Below, piece after piece: positions 1 to 9,982 of a DNA stretch of 64,000 bases (positions are counted from its first letter, which is position 1; each line of letters opens with the position of its first letter). A program made the translations under genes and the position numbers. This stretch comes from an uncultured Clostridia bacterium (GTDB lineage: Bacteria; Bacillota; Clostridia; Christensenellales; Borkfalkiaceae): assembly GCA_947175325.1 (NCBI GenBank), contig CAMWME010000005.1, forward strand, positions 20,960-84,959, in the 5' to 3' direction. The notes below the pieces were generated by a model. The model was not told where the DNA came from. It made no database searches and was given only the letters and a program-made list of their open reading frames with translations.

Positions 1-1076
1 ACGCGCTCCTTCTTGCCCTTGGTTGAGTTGTAAACGTAAGAACCGGAATCGAGAACGCCCGAATATGCTCTGAAATAAGCAAGACGGCCAACGAAGGGGT
101 CGGTTGCGATTTTGAACGCAAGACCCGCGAAAGGCGCGTTATCGGAAGTTTCTCTCTCTTCCTCTGCGCCCGTGTCGGGGTTAACGCCCTTGACGTGAGC
201 TACGTCTACGGGGGAAGGAAGGAAGTCGATTACGGCGTCCAAAAGCATCTGAACGCCCTTGTTCTTGTACGAAGAACCGCACAAAACGGGGGTGCATTTC
301 ATAGCGATGGTTGCCTTGCGAAGTCCTTTGCGGATTTCGTCGGGGGTGAGTTCCATGGTTTCAAGGAACTTTTCCATAAGCTCGTCGTCGCCTTCTGCAG
401 CCGCTTCCATAACGGCCATATGAGCTTCTTCCGCCGCGTCCTTTAAGTCTGCGGGGATTTCGTCCCTATGATACTGCTTGCCGTCGTCGCTGTCGTAGAT
501 TTCCGCATTCATTTCGATAAGGTCAACGATGCCGCGGAAGGTATCTTCCTTACCGATGGGAAGCTCGATGGGAACGGGGTTAGCTTGAAGCCTCTCCCTC
601 ATCATATCTACTGCGCGCTGGAAGTTTGCGCCGTTGATGTCCATTTTGTTGACGTATGCGATACGGGGTACTTGGTACTTGTCCGCTTGACGCCAAACGG
701 TTTCGGACTGAGGCTCAACGCCGCCCTTTGCACAGAAGGTTGCAACTGCGCCGTCGAGAACGCGAAGGGAGCGTTCAACTTCAACGGTGAAGTCAACGTG
801 TCCCGGGGTGTCGATAATGTTTATACGGCACTCGTCCTTCTTGGTTGCACCGGTCCTCGTCCAGTGGCAGGTGGTTGCAGCGGAGGTAATAGTGATACCT
901 CTTTCTTGCTCTTGAACCATCCAGTCCATAGTTGCAGTACCGTCGTGCGTTTCACCAATCTTGTGGTTGATGCCCGTATAATACAAAATACGTTCGGTAG
1001 TAGTGGTTTTACCCGCATCAATGTGCGCCATTATACCGATGTTTCTGGTATGCAATAAGTCGTAATCTCTTGCCAT
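1..1076 (-). CDS. fusA: Elongation factor G, N-terminal part (gene runs off the left edge)
   Basis: Reverse strand from ATG at 1076 reads [35 protein letters not shown], the EF-G G1 region; it directly follows rpsL-rpsG. Confidence 0.97.
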   Translation of the reverse strand, partial: MARDYDLLHTRNIGIMAHIDAGKTTTTERILYYTGINHKIGETHDGTATMDWMVQEQERGITITSAATTCHWTRTGATKKDECRINIIDTPGHVDFTVEVERSLRVLDGAVATFCAKGGVEPQSETVWRQADKYQVPRIAYVNKMDINGANFQRAVDMMRERLQANPVPIELPIGKEDTFRGIVDLIEMNAEIYDSDDGKQYHRDEIPADLKDAAEEAHMAVMEAAAEGDDELMEKFLETMELTPDEIRKGLRKATIAMKCTPVLCGSSYKNKGVQMLLDAVIDFLPSPVDVAHVKGVNPDTGAEEERETSDNAPFAGLAFKIATDPFVGRLAYFRAYSGVLDSGSYVYNSTKGKKER

Positions 1077-1089
1077 AATTTACCTCTGA

Positions 1090-1560
1090 TTAGAAACGGA
1101 AGTGAGCAAACGCCTTGTTTGCTTCTGCCATTCTGTGCGTGTCTTCCTTCTTCTTGACCGCGCCGCCGGCGTTGTTGTAAGCGTCGATAAGCTCTGCTGC
1201 GAGCTTAGCGCTCATTTCACGCTCGCTACGCTTTCTGGTTGCGATAACGAGCCAGCGGATTGCAAGGGTTTGCCTTCTTTCGGGTCTGATTTCGATGGGA
1301 ACTTGGTAGTTTGCACCACCCACACGCCTTGCCTTAACTTCCAAAACGGGCATGATGTTGTTCATAGCCTGCTCGAAAATTTCCATTGCGTCTTTGCCGA
1401 GTTTTTCACTCATGATATTGAAAGCGTCGTAAACGATGTTTTGTGCCGTTCCGCGCTTGCCGTCGTACATAATCTGGTTAACGAGCTTCGTTACAACCTT
1501 GGAATTGTACACGGGATCGGGTAATACGTCCCTCTTGGGAACGCCGCCTCTTCTGGGCAT
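1090..1560 (-). CDS. rpsG: 30S ribosomal protein S7
   Basis: [40 protein letters not shown] is characteristic of S7. Confidence 0.98.
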   Translation of the reverse strand: MPRRGGVPKRDVLPDPVYNSKVVTKLVNQIMYDGKRGTAQNIVYDAFNIMSEKLGKDAMEIFEQAMNNIMPVLEVKARRVGGANYQVPIEIRPERRQTLAIRWLVIATRKRSEREMSAKLAAELIDAYNNAGGAVKKKEDTHRMAEANKAFAHFRF

Positions 1561-1784
1561 AATTTTATCCTCCTTTTTGATTTTTAAGGGTTTTTACCTT
1601 AAATAAGCTAATGCTTGCCGCTATGCGGTAGCAAACCTTCTCTGCGGATTTCGTCCGCAAATACTGCCTACTTTTATAACGGTAAGGGTGAAATGTCCGT
1701 AAACAAGTAGGGATTTTTAATCTGTTCTGTGTGTATAAACCACAGAGATGCGGTGCAATGCTAGGCGCGGTGATTTTTTACGAC

Positions 1785-1811
1785 GGGGAGTTTACTTGAA
1801 GTAAATGACCC
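1785..1811 (+). repeat. Structured dispersed element, copy A (core GGG-GAG-TTTACT-TGA-AGTAAA-TGA-CCC)
   Basis: Same module as at 44932-44970 and 53600-53630; wider similarity spans about 1741-1855. Confidence 0.6.
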
Positions 1812-1863
1812 TAGAAAAAATTGCCGCAACAACGCAGTGTGCCGTAGATTTGGGGTTTAACGA

Positions 1864-2238
1864 TTATTTCTTGGGGCGTTTAGCGCCGTAACGCGAACGC
1901 GCTTGCATTCTCTTGGAAACGCCAGCCGTATCGAGCGCACCACGAATGATGTGATAACGAACGCCGGGTAAATCCTTTACACGGCCGCCGCGAATGAGGA
2001 CGGACGAGTGCTCTTGCAAGTTGTGACCTTCACCGGGAATGTAAACGGTACCTTCCTGTTTGTTGGTAAGGCGAACCCTTGCAATCTTTCTTATAGCGGA
2101 GTTAGGCTTCTTAGGGGTCGTGGTAGTAACCGAAAGGCATACGCCGCGCTTTTGAGGACAGTTGTCCAAAATGGGCGATTTCGATTTGTAGACCTGCTTT
2201 TCTCTGCCGTTTCTTATAAGCTGGTTGATTGTAGGCAT
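1864..2238 (-). CDS. rpsL: 30S ribosomal protein S12
   Basis: [51 protein letters not shown]. Confidence 0.99.
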   Translation of the reverse strand: MPTINQLIRNGREKQVYKSKSPILDNCPQKRGVCLSVTTTTPKKPNSAIRKIARVRLTNKQEGTVYIPGEGHNLQEHSSVLIRGGRVKDLPGVRYHIIRGALDTAGVSKRMQARSRYGAKRPKK

Positions 2239-2333
2239 CTTTTTACCTCCTTGTTAGTTTGAATATTTCACCTTATCCGCGTACCCTTAAAAGCGGAGAA
2301 AGGAAAAAGCAATTATAATATATAATAATGAAA

Positions 2334-2382
2334 AGCTTCCGCAACGCTCAGCATAGTCGTCCATACTAAGCGTGCGAAAGCA
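2334..2382 (-). terminator. Long imperfect hairpin followed by a T-rich run in the recG direction
   Basis: gcttccgcaacgctcagcatag...ctaagcgtgcgaaagc; reverse strand continues ttttcatt. Confidence 0.5.
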
Positions 2383-2440
2383 ATTTTAACAAATATTTAC
2401 TTAATTGTCAAATAATTTTTATAAGATTTTTTAAGCGGCG

Positions 2441-4447
2441 TCAGTTAAGCGTTACGTCGGATAGCGCTTTGTACTTTTCGGCGGCTATGCGGGTAAGCTC
2501 GCGCGTGTCGAGTATGCCCGAAAAAGCTTCGTCCGAAAGTTTTTTTGCCGTAAAAACGGTTTCTACGGGGAAACGGAGATTTTTTATCTCGGATAACATT
2601 CTGCCGCTTTGGCGCGTGCCCATAAAGTCGCCGCCGCCGCGCATCTTTAAATCGGCTTCGGCAATTTCGAAACCGTCCGCGCAGTTCTTTATGACGGACA
2701 AGCGCTCACGCGCTTCCTCGGTATCGGTGCCCATAAGTAGGAAGCAATAGCTTTTTTTGTCGCCTCTGCCGACGCGCCCGCGGAGCTGGTGAAGCTGTGA
2801 AAGGCCGAAGCGTTCGGCGTTATAAATAATCATGGTGGTTGCGTCGGGCACGTCCACGCCGACCTCTATGACGGTGGTTGAAACGAGGCAGTCGTACTCC
2901 TTAGCCTTAAACGCGGACATTATCGCGTTCTTTTCCTTATCCTTCATTTTGCCGTGTAAAAGAGCGAAGCGAACCGACGGCATTTTTGCGCGCAGGTCGT
3001 CGTAAAGCTCGGTTACGGACATAACCGTGCCCTCGTCGTCGCCCTCGATTTTGGGGCAGACGAAATAGGTCTGATTGCCCAGCGCCGCTTGCTCGGCAAC
3101 GTAACGGAGCATATCGCCATATTTGCGCTCGGGAATAATCGAGGTGGAAATTTCTTGGCGGGAACGGGGCTTGTCCTTTATTGTGGTTACGTCGAGGTCG
3201 CCGTAGAAAATTAAAGAAAGCGTGCGGGGAATGGGCGTTGCCGACATAACGAGCACGTCGCACCCCTCGCCTTTTTCAACGAGTGAAGAACGTTGTGCAA
3301 CTCCGAAGCGGTGCTGTTCGTCGCAGACGGCGAAGGCAAGGTTTTTGAAAACTACGTCGTCTTGAATGACGGCGTGGGTGCCGCAGACGATATGTATTTC
3401 ACCGCTTGCAAGTCCTTTCTTTATCGCCTTCTTCTCGGCGGCGGGAGTTGAGCCCGTTAAAGTTTCGACCTTGTAGTCGGGAAAATACCTTTTCAAAAGC
3501 TCCGCATTTTGGCGGGCAAGCACCTCTGTAGGGGCGAGCATTGCGGCTTGAAAACCCGATTTGACCCCCATATATATGCCGGATAACGCCACTGCGGTCT
3601 TGCCGCTGCCGACGTCGCCTTGCAAAAGCATATTCATTTTGTGGGGGGAATGAACCGCCTCGAAAACCTTTGCTACCGCCTCTTTCTGCCCCGATGTAAA
3701 TTCAAAGGGGAAACGGGAAATAAAGCTACGTAAATCGTCTTCCTTGACGGTGTAGCGGCGCATTCTTGCCTCTTCCCGCCCGCCTTTTATAACTTTGAAC
3801 GCAGAAATTAAAAGAAAGTATTCTTCCAAGGCGATACGCGCCGAGCCGGATTTTATATCCTCCGAGGTTTCGGGGCAATGGACTTTATAGTAGGCTTCGG
3901 ACAGCGGCATTAAGTTGTACTTTTTGAGCAAAGGTGCCGGTATATGGCTTAAATACGGCACTTTTTTTAGGGCTTGACGGATAGCCGTTCTTACCACGCC
4001 TTGCGTTAAACCGCCCGATAAAGAATAGACGGGAACGAGCCCTTGAAGGTTGGAAATTTTGTCCGTACGCTCAAACGACGGGTTAGTCATTTGGCAACCC
4101 ATACCGTACCTATTTTGAACTCTGCCGTAAAAGAGGTACTCCCCTACTTTCAGTTTCTGCGCGACGTAAGGCTGATTAAACCATATCGCTGTAAACATAT
4201 GTCCGCACTGCTGGCAGAGGGCTTTGACGAAGGGCCGCTTTGCGTAAGGATTGACTTCTACGTTTAAAACTTCGCACACGGTTAAAATAACGTCGTTGTG
4301 GTAGGCGTTTTTTAAAAGCGTGGCGTGGCGCAAGTCAAGATAGTCCCGCGGAAAATGGCGGACTAATTCTTCAAGCGTGTACACGCCCATTTTATTGAAG
4401 TCTTTTTCACGTTTATCCGAAACGTATTTAATAGAAGTGAGTTGCAT
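2441..4447 (-). CDS. recG: ATP-dependent DNA helicase RecG
   Basis: LLQGDVGSGKTAVA, DEQHRFGVAQR, QLRGRVGRG motifs; 668 aa. Confidence 0.98.
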   Translation of the reverse strand: MQLTSIKYVSDKREKDFNKMGVYTLEELVRHFPRDYLDLRHATLLKNAYHNDVILTVCEVLNVEVNPYAKRPFVKALCQQCGHMFTAIWFNQPYVAQKLKVGEYLFYGRVQNRYGMGCQMTNPSFERTDKISNLQGLVPVYSLSGGLTQGVVRTAIRQALKKVPYLSHIPAPLLKKYNLMPLSEAYYKVHCPETSEDIKSGSARIALEEYFLLISAFKVIKGGREEARMRRYTVKEDDLRSFISRFPFEFTSGQKEAVAKVFEAVHSPHKMNMLLQGDVGSGKTAVALSGIYMGVKSGFQAAMLAPTEVLARQNAELLKRYFPDYKVETLTGSTPAAEKKAIKKGLASGEIHIVCGTHAVIQDDVVFKNLAFAVCDEQHRFGVAQRSSLVEKGEGCDVLVMSATPIPRTLSLIFYGDLDVTTIKDKPRSRQEISTSIIPERKYGDMLRYVAEQAALGNQTYFVCPKIEGDDEGTVMSVTELYDDLRAKMPSVRFALLHGKMKDKEKNAIMSAFKAKEYDCLVSTTVIEVGVDVPDATTMIIYNAERFGLSQLHQLRGRVGRGDKKSYCFLLMGTDTEEARERLSVIKNCADGFEIAEADLKMRGGGDFMGTRQSGRMLSEIKNLRFPVETVFTAKKLSDEAFSGILDTRELTRIAAEKYKALSDVTLN

Positions 4448-4544
4448 AAGCGTTCCGCAAATTTTATTAAAGGGAAGACGGCCGTCTTCCCTTGAAAATT
4501 ATCGTTAATTGCAATATATATGGGGGTCTATCGTAAAAATGCGC

Positions 4545-6200
4545 TTACTCCAAAGACACCATATAATAGTACACGGGCTGCCCGCCGAAGTGGAAATCCA
4601 CGTCGCAGTCGGGGTATTGCTCGGCAAGCTTTGCCGCAAGCTCTTGCGCTTCCTCTTCCTTTACGCCTTCACCGTAGTATAAGGTTATCATACCGTGCTC
4701 GTCGTTCTTTAAGGATTTAACGAGCTTCAAGGTGGTGTCAACTACGTTGTCGCTTTTGGCAAGAATGCGCTTGTTGTCAAGGCCTATGATGTCGCCCTCT
4801 TTCAGCTTGAAGCCGTTCATGGTGGTTTCGCGCACGGCGTAGGTTACTTGTCCAGACGCAACGTTATCTATGGCGTGCGTCATATTGGTTTTGTTTTCGG
4901 GCACGGACGCTTCGGGGTTAAACGCAAGCGCCGCCGCAAAGCCTTGGGGCACGTTCTTCGTGGGAATAACGTGAATGGTGCGGTTGGTAACTAACCCCTT
5001 TGCTTGCTCCGCCGCAAGAATTACGTTGGAGTTGTTGGGGAACACGAATACGTTTGAAGCGTTAATCTTCTGCACCGCGTCCGCGATATCTTGTGCGGAA
5101 GGGTTCATAGTCTGTCCGCCCTCGATAACTCTGTCGCACATTAAGTCCTTGAAAATTTCTTCAAGACCCTTGCCCGCACAGATGGAAAGCATGCCCATCT
5201 CCTTCTTCTCGGATTCGAGCTTAGCTTTCAGCGCGCGGTTTTCTTCGAGCATGTTTTCGATTTTTATTCTGTCAAGTTCGCCAAGCTCGAGCGCGTAAGT
5301 GAGCGCAACGCCCGGCGTGTTGGTGTGAACGTGAACCTTAATAAGCTCTAAATCGCCGATACAAATGACGCTGTCGCCGATGTTCATTAACTTTTCTTTA
5401 AGTCTGTCAATGTCGGCAAGGGTGGTCATTTGGTTCAAGTTGATTACGAAGAACTCGGTACAATAGGCAAATTCAATGTCGCCTAAATCGAGATTTATTA
5501 TGTCGGAATTGTCGCCGAAAACGTCCTCGTCGGATTTTCCGCCGTCAACGAAGTCGCTGGGAATTTCGCTGAGCTCGGCGTCCTCACCCGAAAGCGCGGA
5601 CAAGAAACCGCGCATTATAGTCATAAGGCCCATGCCGCCGGAATCGACTACGCCGGCCTTCTTTAAGACGGGCATAAGCTCGGGAGTTTTTGCCAAAGCT
5701 TCGTCGCCGACTTCTATTAAAGCGGTTAAAAAGGGAATAAAGTCCTTATGCTTGCTTGCAAGCTTGGGGGCGCTTTCCGCCATTAACCTAATAACAGTTA
5801 AAATCGTACCTTCCTTGGGAATGGATACGGCGCCGTAAGCAACTTTTGAGCCCGCTTCCATAGCTTTTGCAAAGGTTTTGGTATCGAAAGCGTCCTTGGT
5901 ATCGCGTACGACGGAGCAGATGCCGCGGAAAATCTGGGAAGAAATAACGCCCGAATTGCCGCGCGCGCCGCGCAGTGCGCCCTTTGAAACCGTATCGCAA
6001 ATTTCTTGAAAACGGTTGGAAGTGCAAGCGTTCATTTCCTTAACTGCGGATTGAAGCGTGAGCGACATATTAGTACCCGTGTCACCGTCGGGAACGGGGA
6101 AGACGTTTCTTGCGTCTATTTCCGCCCTATTTATTTCAAGATTTCTGGCACCGAAAGCCACCATTTTACGGAATTCAGTGCTGTTTACCGTTTTTGCCAT
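4545..6200 (-). CDS. fakA: DAK2-domain protein, YloV/FakA-like fatty acid kinase subunit
   Basis: N-terminal INRAEIDARNVFPVPDGDTGTNMSLTL and RGARGNSGVISSQIFRG; 551 aa; paired with an Asp23 protein. Confidence 0.88.
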   Translation of the reverse strand: MAKTVNSTEFRKMVAFGARNLEINRAEIDARNVFPVPDGDTGTNMSLTLQSAVKEMNACTSNRFQEICDTVSKGALRGARGNSGVISSQIFRGICSVVRDTKDAFDTKTFAKAMEAGSKVAYGAVSIPKEGTILTVIRLMAESAPKLASKHKDFIPFLTALIEVGDEALAKTPELMPVLKKAGVVDSGGMGLMTIMRGFLSALSGEDAELSEIPSDFVDGGKSDEDVFGDNSDIINLDLGDIEFAYCTEFFVINLNQMTTLADIDRLKEKLMNIGDSVICIGDLELIKVHVHTNTPGVALTYALELGELDRIKIENMLEENRALKAKLESEKKEMGMLSICAGKGLEEIFKDLMCDRVIEGGQTMNPSAQDIADAVQKINASNVFVFPNNSNVILAAEQAKGLVTNRTIHVIPTKNVPQGFAAALAFNPEASVPENKTNMTHAIDNVASGQVTYAVRETTMNGFKLKEGDIIGLDNKRILAKSDNVVDTTLKLVKSLKNDEHGMITLYYGEGVKEEEAQELAAKLAEQYPDCDVDFHFGGQPVYYYMVSLE

Positions 6201-6274
6201 AAATTAATACACCATTAAAATTTTTCTTGATTTATAGTAACAGAAATCCACACAAACGGGGTTTGCGCGGATTT

Positions 6275-6625
6275 TTATAATTTGACACCTATGACGTTGA
6301 CGTTCACGGTGTCGACAATCATGCCCGTGAACTTTTCAACTTTGTATTTTACGCTCTCTTTTAAGGACTCTGCAACGGCGTTTATAGATACGCCGTACTT
6401 GATAATTACGTTGACGTCGATAAAAATTCTGTCGCCCGAGGTTACGACCTTGATGCCTCTGCCGTCGGGTTGCTTCTTTAAAAGCTCGGAAAGCGAGTCG
6501 GTAAGCTTGCGGGAGCTGGTATCCACGATGCCGTAGCATTCAAGCGCAGCGTTTTTAGCCACCTTGGCGATGGCTGAATCGGATATTGAAATTTTACCGA
6601 ATACGTTGCTTGTGTTTACAGACAT
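6275..6625 (-). CDS. Asp23/Gls24 family envelope stress response protein
   Basis: GKISISDSAIAKVAKNAALECYGIVD...; typically next to yloV. Confidence 0.9.
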   Translation of the reverse strand: MSVNTSNVFGKISISDSAIAKVAKNAALECYGIVDTSSRKLTDSLSELLKKQPDGRGIKVVTSGDRIFIDVNVIIKYGVSINAVAESLKESVKYKVEKFTGMIVDTVNVNVIGVKL

Positions 6626-6929
6626 TTCTATCTCCCGAAAGCGGCATTTTTGCGTAAGTAACGCTTTTGCCTTATACTATTTTAAAACATTTGGACGCAA
6701 TTTGCAAGTAATTATTGTAAATAATTGGTAACTTAATGGCTGACAAGGACCTTTTTTGAGAAAAGGTTTTAAAATTATTTTGCAAAATAAACAAAAAAAT
6801 AAAACTTACAACGCGTTTTTGATTGATTTTTTTTAAATTGCGTGATATATTTATTTAGCTGTTTTTGCAAAACGGCTTTATTTGTGAACTTTTTTACTAA
6901 AATATTATACCTATTCGGAGGTGTTTGAT

Positions 6930-7112
6930 ATGTCGAGAGTATGCACAGTCTGCGGAAAAGGTCAGACCACGGGCAACAACGTGAGCCACTCAAAAAGAAG
7001 AACGAGAAGAACGTTTAAAGCTAACGTTCAGAAAGTTTCGTACGTAAACAGCGGTAAGGTTGTTACGGGTTACGTTTGCACGAGATGCCTTAAAACCGTT
7101 GAAAGAGCGTAA
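6930..7112 (+). CDS. rpmB: 50S ribosomal protein L28
   Basis: [32 protein letters not shown]...; SD GGAGGTG upstream of ATG 6930. Confidence 0.97.
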   Translation: MSRVCTVCGKGQTTGNNVSHSKRRTRRTFKANVQKVSYVNSGKVVTGYVCTRCLKTVERA

Positions 7113-7148
7113 ATAGTACGCTACTTTTACCGTACCTTATTTGAATAA

Positions 7149-7188
7149 AACAAAAGCAGTTGCGAAGCAAACGCAACTGCTTTTTTCG
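7149..7188 (+). terminator. Intrinsic terminator after rpmB
   Basis: aaaagcagttgc-gaagcaaac-gcaactgctttttt. Confidence 0.85.
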
Positions 7189-7203
7189 TGCAATTTATTT
7201 TGA

Positions 7204-8145
7204 TTAGCCGCACACCTCTTTAAATACCCGCAAAAAGTTTTTGTAAGCAAACTTTTCAACCGTAGAGTTAGGGATACCGCTATCAATAAGATAATTTAAA
7301 AGCGCGGGAACGCGGGTGCAGTCTGGAATTTCGGGATTGACGGGTATACCGTCGAAATCCGAACCGATGGCGATAACGTCCTCACCGCCAACGCTTATTA
7401 GGTGGCGGACATTTTTCAAGGTGCAGTCAAATGCCGGCGTGCCGAGAAAATCCTTACAAAAATTTACGCCTATTACGCCGCCGCAGTCGGCGATTTTTTT
7501 TATGAGTTCGTCCGAAAGGTTTCGGCAAACGTTCAGCACGCTTTGCGCGTTGGAATGGCTTGCGACGATAGGGATTTTTCTGCCGTTTAAAATATCGCGC
7601 GCGCCGCCGTCCGAAAGGTGAGAAATATCAATTATTATTTCGTTATTATCAAGACGCTCGACAGCCTCTTTGCCGAGGGCGGTTAGCCCTTCGTCGACTC
7701 GCTTTTCAAACTGAGGCAAGCCGTTTTCGAAAACGAGGTTGGGGCTTGCAAGAAGGTTCTTGTTGTTCCAGACGAGGGAAGCCATTTTTACGCCCTCTTT
7801 TTTAAGGCGGTCTATCTTATCAAGGTCGGAGCCGATAAATCCGAGGTTTTCAACGGTTAGGATTATACCGACTTTACCCTCTCTTTCACACTGCAAAATA
7901 TCGCTATAATTTGCGATTGGTGCCGCAATATGCCTTAGTTTCGGCATATTTTGCTTGTAGTAGGCTAAATATTTTTCAAAGTCAAAAGCGGCGCTTTCGC
8001 CCTCAGTAAAAATAGCGAAACACTGCGCCGCGCAAGTTACCTTTTTAAGTTTGGTAAGATTAGTTTGTCCTTCGTATCCGACAAGGTCAGAGCTGCGGTC
8101 AGCGCAAGCCGTGAGCGTGTCGGTGTGCATATCCGTATAAATCAT
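7204..8145 (-). CDS. Membrane dipeptidase (renal dipeptidase, M19 family)
   Basis: DMHTDTL; IDISHLSDGGARDIL; IVASHSNAQSV; IGSDFDGI. Confidence 0.95.
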   Translation of the reverse strand: MIYTDMHTDTLTACADRSSDLVGYEGQTNLTKLKKVTCAAQCFAIFTEGESAAFDFEKYLAYYKQNMPKLRHIAAPIANYSDILQCEREGKVGIILTVENLGFIGSDLDKIDRLKKEGVKMASLVWNNKNLLASPNLVFENGLPQFEKRVDEGLTALGKEAVERLDNNEIIIDISHLSDGGARDILNGRKIPIVASHSNAQSVLNVCRNLSDELIKKIADCGGVIGVNFCKDFLGTPAFDCTLKNVRHLISVGGEDVIAIGSDFDGIPVNPEIPDCTRVPALLNYLIDSGIPNSTVEKFAYKNFLRVFKEVCG

Positions 8146-8269
8146 TTTCTGAAAAACAGCCTTAAAATTTTTCTTATCGCCTTGGGCGGTTTAATGCATA
8201 TTACGGTCATACTTCACCCCTTAAATTCAGTTGTTTTATTATATGCTTAAGGGACGAAAAAGTGTGAAC

Positions 8270-8935
8270 TCAGCGTTTTAAATTAGCTATTGCTTTTGCG
8301 GTGTCCTCGGCATTAAATATTGCAGAACCGGCAACCAAAACGTTTGCGCCCGCTTCAATAATTGCCCGCGCGTTTTCTTCGGTAACGCCGCCGTCAATTT
8401 CGATATCCATATCGGGGCGGCCTATTTTAATAGCGTATTCACGAGCTTTTTTGACCTTTTCAAGCACTTCGGGGATGAACTTTTGTCCGCCGTAGCCGGG
8501 GTAGACCGACATTAACAGCACCATATCGCAAAGCGGGAACACGGGGAAAAGGTTTTCGACGGGGACGTCGGGGTTGACGACCGCGCCGCATTTTACGCCG
8601 CAAGACTTAATAAGGCGCAAAGTTTCTTCCAAATAGGTATCCGAAACCTTTTTGCAAGCTTGGTAGTGCACCGTGATTATATCGGCACCCGCTTCTGCAA
8701 AGAATTTTATCTGCGTTTGGGGATGCTCAATCATAAGGTGCGCGTCTAAGGGTAGCTTTGTGAGGGGGCGGATATTTTTTATCATTTGCGCGCCGAAGGT
8801 TATCGGCTCGACAAAGCTGCCGTCCATAACGTCGCAGTGGATTAAATCTGCACCGCATTTTTCTAATTTTTTTACGGTTTCACCTATAACGGAGAAATCC
8901 GCCGAAAGTATCGAAGGGGCGATTTTGATTTTCAT
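8270..8935 (-). CDS. rpe: Ribulose-phosphate 3-epimerase
   Basis: IAPSILSADFSVIGE, HCDVMDGSFV, MSVYPGYGGQKFIPEVLEK. Confidence 0.98.
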   Translation of the reverse strand: MKIKIAPSILSADFSVIGETVKKLEKCGADLIHCDVMDGSFVEPITFGAQMIKNIRPLTKLPLDAHLMIEHPQTQIKFFAEAGADIITVHYQACKKVSDTYLEETLRLIKSCGVKCGAVVNPDVPVENLFPVFPLCDMVLLMSVYPGYGGQKFIPEVLEKVKKAREYAIKIGRPDMDIEIDGGVTEENARAIIEAGANVLVAGSAIFNAEDTAKAIANLKR

Positions 8936-8944
8936 AATTTGCTC

Positions 8945-9982
8945 CTATTCGTTTTTTAAGTAGCTTGCGCGAAGCTGTCCGCATGCGCCGCCGATATCCA
9001 CGCCGATTTGACGGCGAAGGGTTGCGGAAAGCCCGCCCTTTTCCAAAAGACCCAAAAACCTATACGCCTCTTTCTCGGTGATGGTTTTTAAATCCCTCTC
9101 CTTTACCTCGTTAAGACGGATAAGGTTGACGTGGCAAGGCTTGCCTTTTAAAAGCTTTATAAGCCCTTCGGCGTGCTCCTCGTCGCAGTTTTCACCGCTT
9201 ATTAAAGAGTACTCGAAAATGTATCTTCTGCCCGTCTTTTCAAAGTAGTATTCGCAAGCTTTAAGTATCTCTGAAATGGTGTATTTTTTCGCTATCGGCA
9301 TAGTCCTTGCACGCCCCTCGTCAGTGGTTTGGTGTAGGGATATGGTCAAGTTAACGGGGATTTGCTCGTCAGCGAGCGCGTAAATTTTGGGTACGAGCCC
9401 GCAAGTTGAAAGGGATATATTTCTTGCCGAAATATTGATGCCGCAAGGCGCGGAAACGTTCTTTAAAAAGGCTATGACGTTGTCGTAATTATCGAGCGGT
9501 TCACCGCTGCCCATAAGCACGATATTCGTTACGGCGCGCTTAGACAAATTGCCGCCGTGAAGGGCGTTGACGGCAAGGACTTGCGAAAGAATTTCACCCG
9601 AGGTTAAATTGCGAACGAGCCCGCCGAGAGTACTTGCACAGAACTTACAGCCCATGCGGCAGCCGACTTGAGTAGAAACGCACTGCGTGTTGCCGTATTT
9701 ATACTTCATAAGCACGCCCTCAATAACGTTACCGTCGGCAAGGGCGAAAAGGTACTTTTCGGTACCGTCGGAGGAGGTGAGGGTTTGGATTATTCTTATA
9801 GCCTCGTCCTCGTACTCCGCAAAAAGCTTTTCACGCAAGGGCGCGGGGATATTGATTTGGGAAATTTTTTTGCCTTGCATAAGCCCCGTGTAAAGCTGTT
9901 TTGCACGGAAAGGCTTTTCGCCGAAAGAGGATATTAAGTTTTCAAGTTCCGTAAAACTTAAATCTTGAAGGATTTTTTTCAT
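8945..9982 (-). CDS. rlmN: 23S rRNA (adenine2503-C2)-methyltransferase RlmN
   Basis: Radical SAM CRMGCKFCAST; NIVLMGSGEPLDNYDNV; RRQIGVDIGGACGQL. Confidence 0.98.
   Translation of the reverse strand: MKKILQDLSFTELENLISSFGEKPFRAKQLYTGLMQGKKISQINIPAPLREKLFAEYEDEAIRIIQTLTSSDGTEKYLFALADGNVIEGVLMKYKYGNTQCVSTQVGCRMGCKFCASTLGGLVRNLTSGEILSQVLAVNALHGGNLSKRAVTNIVLMGSGEPLDNYDNVIAFLKNVSAPCGINISARNISLSTCGLVPKIYALADEQIPVNLTISLHQTTDEGRARTMPIAKKYTISEILKACEYYFEKTGRRYIFEYSLISGENCDEEHAEGLIKLLKGKPCHVNLIRLNEVKERDLKTITEKEAYRFLGLLEKGGLSATLRRQIGVDIGGACGQLRASYLKNE

Noticed and set aside
468-1058. Plus-strand 196-aa ORF
   Set aside because: Shadow ORF opposite fusA; the reverse strand encodes clear EF-G.
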